DNA from: Bacteroidota bacterium
Lineage (GTDB): Bacteria; Bacteroidota; Ignavibacteria; Ignavibacteriales; Ignavibacteriaceae
NCBI GenBank assembly: GCA_023406915.1
Contig: JAEXTR010000279.1
Location: forward strand, 1 to 12,415
DNA length: 12,415 bases
Direction: 5' to 3'
The position numbers were made by a program, and so were the translations under genes. The notes under the pieces were generated by a model. That model searched no databases. It saw nothing but the letters and a program-made list of their open reading frames with translations, and had not been told where the DNA came from. Below are positions 1 through 6,238 of this stretch, one piece after another (within the stretch, counting starts at the first letter, position 1; each line of letters begins with the position of its first letter).

Positions 1-220
1 CGGTTACACACTACAGCAACTGAAACGTGACAATGCCGCATTAAAAGACTACTACCGCTTCTTTAAAAACGTCAATAAGTACCACCCTTCCAGCGGATTG
101 GACGGATACACAAAGAAACTACTTAAACGGGCAGGACATGAGGCAACAATTTTTATGAAACTTGGCGGTGAAAAGCACCTGACACTGGTTACCGGCATTT
201 TTAAGATCGGGGGTGCCTGA
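1..220 (+). CDS. C-terminal fragment of an unrecognised protein (5' end outside window)
   Basis: Reading from base 2, an open frame of 72 codons ends at TGA 218-220. The fragment is basic and rich in Lys, Tyr and Phe, starting GYTLQQLKRD and ending TGIFKIGGA. It has no cysteine cluster, no obvious membrane segment and no motif that I recognise. The stop codon shares its last base with the ATG of the downstream rRNA methyltransferase (TGATG), so the two genes are very likely co-transcribed and translationally coupled. The function cannot be assigned from this tail. That it is coding rests on the uninterrupted frame and the overlap with the next gene. Confidence 0.7.
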   Translation, partial: GYTLQQLKRDNAALKDYYRFFKNVNKYHPSSGLDGYTKKLLKRAGHEATIFMKLGGEKHLTLVTGIFKIGGA

Positions 221-1647
221 TGGTCAAGAAGAATGAACGGCTTACACTCGAAATTACCGGATACGCATTCGAGGGGAAAGGTATAGCAAAAATCCCCACT
301 CCAGAAGGAGAACAGTTTGTAGTGTTTATACAGAACAGTTACCCGGGTGATACTGTCGAGTGTCTGATTACAAAGAAAAAGAAAAATTATGCTGAGGGAA
401 GGGTCACAAGTATCGTAACCCCTTCCCCGTTCAGAATTCAACCAGTTTGCAAATACTTCAGGGTGTGCGGTGGTTGTAAGCAACAGGACATGCAATACGC
501 CAGACAACTTCATTACAAGGAAGCTCAGACACTAGAATCGTTTCAGCATATCGGCGGTTTTAGTGATCTCCATGTTGAGCCCATCCTTGGTTCTGCTCAA
601 GAGTATTTTTACAGAAACAAAATGGAGTTTTCATTCAGTTCACGCCGCTGGCTTTTCCCGGGTGAAATGGATGGCGGAGAGGTTCAGATGAATCCTTTCG
701 CACTCGGGTTGCACATCCCCGGTGTGTTTGATAAAGTGGTAGATATTGAAGAGTGTTTTTTGCAAAGTAAGTTCAGCAACGGCGTACTGAATGCAACCCG
801 TGAATTTTTCCTGAACAAGAACCAGGATGCCTACACAATCAAGAACCGGGACGGTTTACTGAGGAATCTGGTTATCAGGGAGTCTGCCACCGAAAAAGAT
901 AAGATGGTTAACCTCGTCACTTCAAGAGAAGAGGATAGCCTGATGAAGGAGTACACTGCGTTTCTCTTAGAGCGGTTTCCTGAAGTAACAACGATCGTTA
1001 ACAATATCAACCTAAAACCAGCACTTGTTGCGGTAGGTGATTATGAGATAGTGTATCATGGCAGTGGTCAGATCTCTGACCGGATCGGTAACAACCTTTA
1101 CCATATCAGTGCCAATTCATTTTTCCAGACGAACACGCTTCAAGCTACACAGCTTTATCAGACTGCGCTAGACTTTGCAGAGCTTCGAGGGGATGAAGTT
1201 GTCTATGATCTGTATTGTGGTGCGGGCACCATTGCCCTCTTCTTTGCACCATACTGCAAGTCAGTGTATGGCTTTGAAACCGTCGCTTCATCGGTAAAGG
1301 ATGCCGCAACGAATACAACCACTAACGGAGTCACGAATGCCCGATTCTTTGCAGCAGATCTGAACAATTCATTTCTCCCTGTTTGCGAAGCAGAATCAGT
1401 GCCGAAGCCTGATCTTCTTATTGCCGATCCCCCCCGATCCGGTATGCATCCGGGTACCGTGCAGGATATCCTCATGCTCCGTCCGTCAAAGATTGTGTAC
1501 ATCAGCTGCAATCCTGCCACCCAGGCACGCGATTGTAAAATGCTTGCAGAAGGTGGGTACAGTGTTCAAAAGATCAGACCTGTTGATATGTTCCCCCAAA
1601 CCTGGCACATTGAGAATGTTGCCTTACTGACGCTGAACCAGAAATAA
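220..1647 (+). CDS. rlmD: 23S rRNA (uracil-C5)-methyltransferase, RlmD/RumA family
   Basis: This 475-residue cytoplasmic enzyme should transfer a methyl group from S-adenosylmethionine to C5 of a uracil in 23S rRNA (U1939 in the E. coli RlmD case). An N-terminal TRAM-type RNA-binding region spans about residues 5-65. Four cysteines matching the RumA 4Fe-4S ligands follow: C77, C83 and C86 in CKYFRVCGGC, then C179 in DIEEC. The SAM-binding loop is DLYCGAGT (330-337), the motif IADPPRSG starts at 401, and the catalytic nucleophile is C430 in YISCNPATQARD. The start ATG overlaps the upstream stop, with GGGGG at about 5 nt as a ribosome-binding site. Length is close to the E. coli enzyme. The family (RlmD/RlmC/TrmA/RlmCD) is clear; the exact uridine is not, although the iron-sulfur set and TRAM region favour RlmD. 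Confidence 0.95.
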   Translation: MVKKNERLTLEITGYAFEGKGIAKIPTPEGEQFVVFIQNSYPGDTVECLITKKKKNYAEGRVTSIVTPSPFRIQPVCKYFRVCGGCKQQDMQYARQLHYKEAQTLESFQHIGGFSDLHVEPILGSAQEYFYRNKMEFSFSSRRWLFPGEMDGGEVQMNPFALGLHIPGVFDKVVDIEECFLQSKFSNGVLNATREFFLNKNQDAYTIKNRDGLLRNLVIRESATEKDKMVNLVTSREEDSLMKEYTAFLLERFPEVTTIVNNINLKPALVAVGDYEIVYHGSGQISDRIGNNLYHISANSFFQTNTLQATQLYQTALDFAELRGDEVVYDLYCGAGTIALFFAPYCKSVYGFETVASSVKDAATNTTTNGVTNARFFAADLNNSFLPVCEAESVPKPDLLIADPPRSGMHPGTVQDILMLRPSKIVYISCNPATQARDCKMLAEGGYSVQKIRPVDMFPQTWHIENVALLTLNQK

Positions 1648-1680
1648 AAAAAGGCAGCCTTCACCGGGTGAAGACTGCCT
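1646..1680 (-). terminator. Intrinsic terminator between convergent genes
   Basis: A long hairpin pairs AGGCAG (1652-1657) with CTGCCT (1675-1680) and CTTCACC (1659-1665) with GGTGAAG (1667-1673), with a C/A mismatch between the two helices. On the minus strand it is followed by a run of seven U (complement of A 1646-1652), so it is a canonical terminator for the aminotransferase gene. On the plus strand there is no T-run after it, so for rlmD it would act at most as a 3'-end stabiliser. Confidence 0.9.
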
Positions 1681-1702
1681 CATTCAAGAAAATAAGACCA
1701 GA

Positions 1703-2902
1703 TCAGGCAGTATACTTTTTGAATTCTTCTGCGATTGCCTGGTATGCCTTTGCAAGAATCTGTTCATTCGGAAGGAAAACCACGCGCAGGTGCTGTGTTC
1801 CTGGTACCTGACCAAAGCCGCTACCCGGTACAACTACAACACCACGTTCGCGGATAAGTCCTGTTACGAACTGTGCATCACTCTTGTCGGTGTGGAGACG
1901 TGGGAATGCATAGAACGCACCTGTTGGCTTCACACAACTGACACCGGGAATTTCATTCAGCATTTTTACCGTCATATCGCGACGGATCGTAAGCTTTTTC
2001 ATCGCTTCACCGATATGCTTCTGATCACCTTCAAGAGCAGGCTTAATGCAATACTGCTCCGGGTGGTTTGCTGAAAGTCTGGAGCGCAGGATACGATTAA
2101 TGGAATCAAGATAATCCCTCAACTTCTCTTTATTACCACTTACGATACCCCATCCGATTCTGAAGCCCGGCACAAAGTAGTTCTTTGAAAGACCACCGAA
2201 AGTTATCATCGGGACTTCGCTGTTCAGGGATGCGATTGAGGTATGTTTCAGATCATCAAACAAAAGCTTATCATAGATTTCGTCTGCAAAAATCACCAGA
2301 TTGTGTTCAATAGCGAGATCGATGATCTGCTGCAGCACTTCTACGGAGTAGAGAGAGCCAGTCGGATTATTTGGGTTGATCAAAACGATGGCTTTTGTCT
2401 TTGCGTTGATCTTGCTTTTTATGTCTTCGATATTTGGCTGCCAGCCGTTTTCTTCATCTAGATAGTAGGGGTTTTCATACGCCTGAAGCTTACTGGAAAT
2501 GGCAGTGTAGAGCGGGTAACCCGGAGTGGGGGTAAGCACGTTCTCCCCTTCGTTCACCAGTGCGGTGAGACAAATCTCAATGGCTTCACTGGCACCATGG
2601 GTAATAAACACATCCTGTACATTCTTTATCCCTTTTCTATCAGCTTCACCATGAATAGCCTGCACAGCTTCATTGATACCGGAGGAAGGGGCATAGCCAT
2701 TTCTGTTTTTCAACATTGCCTCAAGGGTGGCATCAATCATATAGCGTGGTGGTTCAAAGTCGTAAATATTGGGGTCTCCGATATTCAGGTACAGCATTTC
2801 TTTGCCGGTTTTTGCAACTTCTGTTGCGATAACCATAATATCACGGATTGCATAAGTTATGTTTTCGGTTCTGACTGCGGGTTGTATTCTCGTAATGTCC
2901 AT
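1703..2902 (-). CDS. PLP-dependent class I/II aminotransferase, AlaA-like
   Basis: This 399-residue fold-type I aminotransferase probably interconverts pyruvate/glutamate and alanine/2-oxoglutarate, or a related pair. Visible family residues are NPNNPTG (176-182), the pyridine-nitrogen Asp in ADEIY (D207), the Schiff-base lysine in GGLSK (K240) and the substrate-carboxylate arginine in PGFRIGW (R248). The sequence style resembles the E. coli AlaA/archaeal aspartate-aminotransferase-like group, but substrate cannot be fixed from sequence. I chose ATG at 2902 rather than the longer in-frame ATG at 2974 because GGAG lies about 10 nt upstream of it and the protein then begins MDITRIQP, as family members usually do. 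The 24 extra upstream codons would cross the divergent promoter region. It is transcribed away from cobO and ends at the shared hairpin. Confidence 0.9.
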   Translation of the reverse strand: MDITRIQPAVRTENITYAIRDIMVIATEVAKTGKEMLYLNIGDPNIYDFEPPRYMIDATLEAMLKNRNGYAPSSGINEAVQAIHGEADRKGIKNVQDVFITHGASEAIEICLTALVNEGENVLTPTPGYPLYTAISSKLQAYENPYYLDEENGWQPNIEDIKSKINAKTKAIVLINPNNPTGSLYSVEVLQQIIDLAIEHNLVIFADEIYDKLLFDDLKHTSIASLNSEVPMITFGGLSKNYFVPGFRIGWGIVSGNKEKLRDYLDSINRILRSRLSANHPEQYCIKPALEGDQKHIGEAMKKLTIRRDMTVKMLNEIPGVSCVKPTGAFYAFPRLHTDKSDAQFVTGLIRERGVVVVPGSGFGQVPGTQHLRVVFLPNEQILAKAYQAIAEEFKKYTA

Positions 2903-2923
2903 TATTCTACTCCAAATGGAAAA

Positions 2924-2983
2924 AAATGTGTTTTGTAAATTACCAAGAATTTTTAAGATTCTGCATATATTCACAACACATTT
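2924..2983. promoter_or_regulatory. Nested dyad symmetry in divergent promoter region
   Basis: The 107-nt gap between the divergent aminotransferase and cobO genes holds two inverted repeats with almost the same centre. The outer pair is AAATGTGTT (2924-2932) with AACACATTT (2975-2983), perfect over 9 bp. The inner pair is AGAAT (2946-2950) with ATTCT (2958-2962). The arrangement could be an operator or a DNA loop site controlling both genes. I cannot match it to a known regulator, and neither flanking promoter has clear -35/-10 boxes. Confidence 0.4.
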
Positions 2984-3009
2984 AAGCGATTATATCCTGG
3001 AAAGACCTT

Positions 3010-3546
3010 ATGACTCAGTCCACAATCCGCTTTCTCCAAGTTTATACCGGAAACGGCAAAGGAAAAACCACCGCTGCAATCGGGCAGGTAATACGTGCAA
3101 GCGGATACGGATTGCGCACATATTTCCTTATGCTGATGAAGGATTTCCCATACAATGAGGTGCAGCTGCTTCGTTCCCTGACTAATCTGGTTACAGTTGT
3201 TCAATGCGGTGGTGATGATTTCGTGTTTAAAAGGCAGTTGCCCGGTGAAGTTGAGGTGGCTGCTGCCAGACAGGCGTTGCAGGATGCAAAGGTTGCAATG
3301 CTTTCAGGGAGCTACGATATCATTGTGCTTGATGAGATTTTCCCATCCATTTACTTCCAGCTGGTTCCACTGAACGATCTAGAGGAGTTCATCCGTGCCA
3401 GACCAGAAACAGTTGAATTGGTACTTACCGGTCGCTATTGTCCCCAATCAGTTATTGCACAGGCAGACCTGGTGACAGAAATGAAAGAGGTCAAACATTA
3501 CTACACCACAAAAGGAGTAACTTCAAGAAAGGGGTTTGAATCGTAA
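3010..3546 (+). CDS. cobO: Cob(I)yrinic acid a,c-diamide adenosyltransferase, CobO/CobA (BtuR) family
   Basis: This 178-residue cytoplasmic enzyme attaches the 5'-deoxyadenosyl group of ATP to cob(I)alamin or a corrinoid precursor. The P-loop near the N-terminus is GNGKGKTT (14-21), the variant typical of the CobA/CobO family. A Walker-B-like VLDE ends at residue 109, LVLTGR follows in the C-terminal third, and the tail TSRKGFES corresponds to the family's conserved ARKGIE end. Length fits the family (about 175-200). The purine-rich CTGGAAAG lies upstream of the ATG. No other cobalamin biosynthesis gene is adjacent, so it may serve salvage rather than de novo synthesis. The next plus-strand gene encodes a corrinoid-binding protein, a plausible functional link, but a 311-nt gap separates them. 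Confidence 0.92.
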   Translation: MTQSTIRFLQVYTGNGKGKTTAAIGQVIRASGYGLRTYFLMLMKDFPYNEVQLLRSLTNLVTVVQCGGDDFVFKRQLPGEVEVAAARQALQDAKVAMLSGSYDIIVLDEIFPSIYFQLVPLNDLEEFIRARPETVELVLTGRYCPQSVIAQADLVTEMKEVKHYYTTKGVTSRKGFES

Positions 3547-3552
3547 CCCCAT

Positions 3553-3586
3553 AAAAAAAGCCGTAACAGCGCACTGCTACGGCTTT
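3553..3586 (-). terminator. Intrinsic terminator, best fit to the minus-strand small gene
   Basis: AAAGCCGTA (3557-3565) pairs with TACGGCTTT (3578-3586), and the loop contains a further CAG/CTG helix (3567-3569 with 3574-3576). Read on the minus strand it is followed by seven U (complement of A 3553-3559). Read on the plus strand only three T follow, so it may weakly terminate cobO, whose stop is 11 nt upstream. Its polarity implies a minus-strand transcript entering from the right, which matches the 28-codon gene at 3637-3723. Confidence 0.8.
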
Positions 3587-3636
3587 CTGAATACACAATC
3601 AGTGCTACGCCCTCTGAAGCACCAATTGAAGGGGAT

Positions 3637-3723
3637 TTACGCTAAAAATGAAGTGGAGTACAGCAGCAGAAGCACTGATGCTGACACAATATATGCTAAT
3701 GTTATTCTTTTAAGGATATTCAT
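3637..3723 (-). CDS. 28-residue hydrophobic small protein, or truncated signal peptide
   Basis: A 28-codon frame begins at ATG 3723 and stops at TAA 3637-3639. It is preceded by a near-ideal Shine-Dalgarno, AAAGGAG, 6 nt from the ATG. The peptide starts MNILKR, a basic head, followed by a roughly 20-residue hydrophobic stretch containing VSASVLLLLY and ending STSFLA. This is the profile of a single transmembrane helix or a signal peptide with nothing after it. About 50 nt after the stop lies a terminator with the right polarity, so the unit is complete: ribosome-binding site, ORF, terminator. An in-frame ATG two codons upstream abuts the Shine-Dalgarno and is a less likely start. It may be a true small membrane protein, a leader peptide, or the remnant of an exported protein. 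I see no continuation in the same frame. Confidence 0.55.
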   Translation of the reverse strand: MNILKRITLAYIVSASVLLLLYSTSFLA

Positions 3724-3857
3724 ACACATCTCCTTTATGATGTAAACAAACCTTTTTTCCTTTTTCGTTCCCGTACACAGTATTTTTTTTCTTACCGGGC
3801 TGCGTATAGAGTCTGAGGACGATTTTCCGTATTTTTGAATGGATAAAGGAATACAAT
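3724..3857. promoter_or_regulatory. Divergent upstream region of small minus-strand gene and corrinoid gene
   Basis: This AT-rich non-coding stretch contains pyrimidine runs (3751-3767 and 3780-3794). TATTTTTG at 3830-3837 matches the Bacteroidota -7 consensus TAnnTTTG and lies 20 nt upstream of the corrinoid-protein start, but I find no convincing TTTG -33 partner. AAAGGA, 7 nt before the ATG at 3858, is the ribosome-binding site of the corrinoid gene. I looked for the conserved boxes of a cobalamin riboswitch here and did not find them. Confidence 0.3.
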
Positions 3858-4538
3858 ATGGATAACCTGCTTCTACAGATTGCGCACTGCGTTGAACGCG
3901 GCAAAATGAACATGAAATCCCCCCACCCTGCCGACCTGAAAGGTCAGCCGGGGGTGGATGAATTAACCAGTGAAGCTATTTCACAAGGCATTGCTCCTGC
4001 TGATGTACTGAACCAGGGGTTGATTGCCGGTATGGAGGCTATCGGGGTGAAATTCCGCGAGAACAAAGTGTTCGGGCCGGAAGTACTGATTGCAGCCCGG
4101 GCAATGAATGGAGGCATGAAACATATTGCGCCTTTTTTTGAGGCAAAGGTTCTATCGCTGAAGGGAATAGTAGTGGTGGGAACCGTTGCCGGAGACCTGC
4201 ACGATATCGGGAAAAATATCCTTGCCATGATGCTGAAAGGCAGCGGGTGGGATGTGATTGACCTGGGGGTTGATGTATCCGGAGAAAAATTTGCGGATGC
4301 AGTGAAAACCCACAAACCCGATGCTGTATGTCTTAGTGCATTACTCACCACAACGATGCTAAACATGAAAACGATCAGGGATATAGTGAAGGCAGTTGAT
4401 CCGGATGTCAAAGTCCTGGTTGGCGGTGCACCGGTTACTGCAAGGTATGCCGAAGAGATCGCAGCTGACCTGTACTCACCTGATCCGCAAGGGGCTATTG
4501 AATTCTTAAACAAGCACTGTCTGAGGACAGTGAATTGA
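3858..4538 (+). CDS. Corrinoid (cobalamin)-binding methyl-carrier protein, MtbC/MttC-like
   Basis: This 226-residue cytoplasmic protein would bind a corrinoid cofactor and shuttle a methyl group between a substrate-specific methyltransferase and an acceptor. The N-terminal helical cap domain (about 1-95) ends with the typical NKVFGPEVLIAARAM. The Rossmann-like B12-binding domain follows: GDLHDIGKN with axial ligand H115 (DxHxxG), SALLTTT from 160, and GG at 189-190. The ATG has AAAGGA at 7 nt. No methyltransferase of the MtbA, MttB or MtaB type and no RamA-like reductive activator lies in the window, so its substrate is unknown. Relatives of this exact layout occur as stand-alone proteins. 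A perfect 7-bp hairpin sits just before the stop codon. Confidence 0.88.
   Translation: MDNLLLQIAHCVERGKMNMKSPHPADLKGQPGVDELTSEAISQGIAPADVLNQGLIAGMEAIGVKFRENKVFGPEVLIAARAMNGGMKHIAPFFEAKVLSLKGIVVVGTVAGDLHDIGKNILAMMLKGSGWDVIDLGVDVSGEKFADAVKTHKPDAVCLSALLTTTMLNMKTIRDIVKAVDPDVKVLVGGAPVTARYAEEIAADLYSPDPQGAIEFLNKHCLRTVN
4515..4532 (+). repeat. Perfect 7-bp hairpin at the 3' end of the corrinoid gene
   Basis: CACTGTC (4515-4521) pairs with GACAGTG (4526-4532) around the tetraloop TGAG, ending 3 nt before the TGA stop at 4536. No T-run follows, so it is not a classical intrinsic terminator. It may protect the mRNA 3' end or be incidental coding sequence. A further inverted pair, CGCTTT (4557-4562) with AAAGCG (4580-4585), lies in the 81-nt gap before pckA. 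Confidence 0.4.
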
Positions 4539-4619
4539 ATTCATTCTCATTGTTTCCGCTTTGAAAAATAAATACATTTAAAGCGTGTGTTATAAATAAT
4601 TTCCCCCGGAGTAATCAAT

Positions 4620-6221
4620 ATGAGAAAGACCGATGAGATCCTGCAACAGTTAAGTGAGCAGGGTATCAAAAATATCCGTTTCTTATTCTATAACTATGGA
4701 ACCCCCGCACTGTATGAGCAGACTGTAAAACGTCGCGAGGGGTTAATTGCGCACCTTGGACCGTTGGTTGTACGTACCGGTAATCATACCGGCAGAAGCC
4801 CAAATGATAAATTTATTGTGAAGGAAGAGACCAGCGAACAGCACGTCTGGTGGGGTAAAGTAAACTCCTCAATTTCGGAGGAAAACTTTGAAAGACTATT
4901 CACCAAAATGAAGGCATACATTCAGGGAAAAGAACTGTATGTTGAAGATTGTTTTGCGGGTGCTGATCCCCGTTTCAGACTCCCAATCAGAGTAATTACT
5001 GAAACTGCATGGCACAATCTGTTTGCCAGAAATATGTTTATCCGGGCTGCAAATGAAAGCGAACTGGAGGGTTTCCATCCTCAGTTTACCGTGATCAATA
5101 TGCCAAACTTCCATGCTGATCCGGCTGTGGATGGCACCAACTCTGAAGTTTTCATTATCATCAATTTCAAGAAAAAGATTGTGCTGATCGGCGGTACCTC
5201 CTACGCGGGTGAAATCAAGAAATCAATCTTTACAATACTCAATTATCTGATGCCCCTGAAGGGTGTGATGTCTATGCACTGCTCCGCAAACGTTGGGGAT
5301 GAGAAAGATGTTGCGATCTTCTTTGGACTCTCAGGTACCGGAAAGACAACTCTTTCTGCTGATAAAACCAGACAACTGGTTGGCGATGATGAGCATGGCT
5401 GGAGTGATGATGGTATCTTCAATTATGAAGGCGGTTGCTATGCAAAGGTGATTAACCTTTCCGAGGAGGCTGAACCGGATATCTTCGAGTGCACCAGAAA
5501 ATTCGGCACCATCCTTGAGAATGTTGCCATTGATATCGATACCCGAAGACTTGACCTGAATGACGATACACTGACCGAAAACACCAGAGCAGCCTATCCT
5601 CTGACTCACATTCCGAATATCGTTGAGAGTGGTGTTGCTGGTCATCCGAAAAACATTATCATGCTAACCGCTGACGCATTCGGTGTATTGCCTCCTATCT
5701 CAAAACTTACGACCGCACAGGCTATGTACCATTTTCTCTCAGGTTATACTGCAAAAGTAGCAGGAACTGAGAAAGGCGTTACAGAACCAAAAGCTACGTT
5801 CAGCACCTGTTTTGGAGCTCCGTTTATGGTACACCACCCCTCAGTCTATGCTGAATTATTAGGCAAGAAGATGGAAAATTACAGTGCTCAATGCTGGCTG
5901 GTGAATACCGGCTGGACAGGCGGTCCGTACGGAGTTGGAAAACGCATCAGCATCAAATATACCCGTGCCATGCTGAATGCAGCACTGACCGGCAAACTTG
6001 ATGCAGTAGAAACCAGAACTGATGCATTCTTTAATCTGCAGGTCCCCGTTTCATGTGATGGCGTTCCGGACGAAATCCTTGATCCAAGAAACACCTGGGC
6101 GGATAAAGATGCCTACGATCAGCAGGCAAAGAAACTTGCCAATATGTTTAATGAGAATTTTAAACAGTTTGCTGATAAAACAAGCGAAGAGATCAGAAAA
6201 GCATCTCCAAACACATTCTGA
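4620..6221 (+). CDS. pckA: Phosphoenolpyruvate carboxykinase (ATP)
   Basis: This 533-residue cytosolic enzyme catalyses oxaloacetate + ATP to phosphoenolpyruvate + ADP + CO2. In gluconeogenic cells it runs toward PEP; in many succinate-forming anaerobes it runs toward oxaloacetate. Visible motifs are RTGNHTGRS (52-60) in the oxaloacetate site, GGTSYAGEIKKS (191-202), the P-loop GLSGTGKTT (236-244) and the metal/phosphate loop GDDEHGWSDDG (255-265). The P-loop form identifies the ATP-type rather than the GTP-type family. Length is close to the 540 residues of the E. coli enzyme. GGAG lies 9 nt before the ATG. The gene probably has its own promoter in the 81-nt gap, where TTATAAATAAT could hold a -10 box, and it ends at a strong terminator. 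Confidence 0.97.
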   Translation: MRKTDEILQQLSEQGIKNIRFLFYNYGTPALYEQTVKRREGLIAHLGPLVVRTGNHTGRSPNDKFIVKEETSEQHVWWGKVNSSISEENFERLFTKMKAYIQGKELYVEDCFAGADPRFRLPIRVITETAWHNLFARNMFIRAANESELEGFHPQFTVINMPNFHADPAVDGTNSEVFIIINFKKKIVLIGGTSYAGEIKKSIFTILNYLMPLKGVMSMHCSANVGDEKDVAIFFGLSGTGKTTLSADKTRQLVGDDEHGWSDDGIFNYEGGCYAKVINLSEEAEPDIFECTRKFGTILENVAIDIDTRRLDLNDDTLTENTRAAYPLTHIPNIVESGVAGHPKNIIMLTADAFGVLPPISKLTTAQAMYHFLSGYTAKVAGTEKGVTEPKATFSTCFGAPFMVHHPSVYAELLGKKMENYSAQCWLVNTGWTGGPYGVGKRISIKYTRAMLNAALTGKLDAVETRTDAFFNLQVPVSCDGVPDEILDPRNTWADKDAYDQQAKKLANMFNENFKQFADKTSEEIRKASPNTF

Positions 6222-6238
6222 TCTCTTTCAATCAACTC

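Noticed and set aside
3598..3679. 9-bp inverted repeat ATCAGTGCT / AGCACTGAT, 64 nt apart
   Set aside because: One such pair in about 300 nt is not far from chance, one arm lies in the small ORF, and no extended helix or function is visible.
3536..3745. Plus-strand 69-codon open frame overlapping the end of cobO
   Set aside because: It runs through a terminator hairpin, has no ribosome-binding site, and lies antisense to the better-supported 28-codon gene.
3590..3857. Possible cobalamin riboswitch upstream of the corrinoid protein gene
   Set aside because: The region is near two B12-linked genes, but I could not find the conserved B12 box or the paired core elements on either strand.
3944..4513. 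189-codon minus-strand frame opposite the corrinoid protein
   Set aside because: It is a shadow of a gene with clear B12-binding motifs; its Ser/Thr/Pro-rich composition is typical of antisense frames.
4550..4600. Bacteroidota-type TTTG/TAnnTTTG promoter before pckA
   Set aside because: TTTG at 4560 and the TATAAATA at 4591 are too far apart, and the second does not match the -7 consensus.
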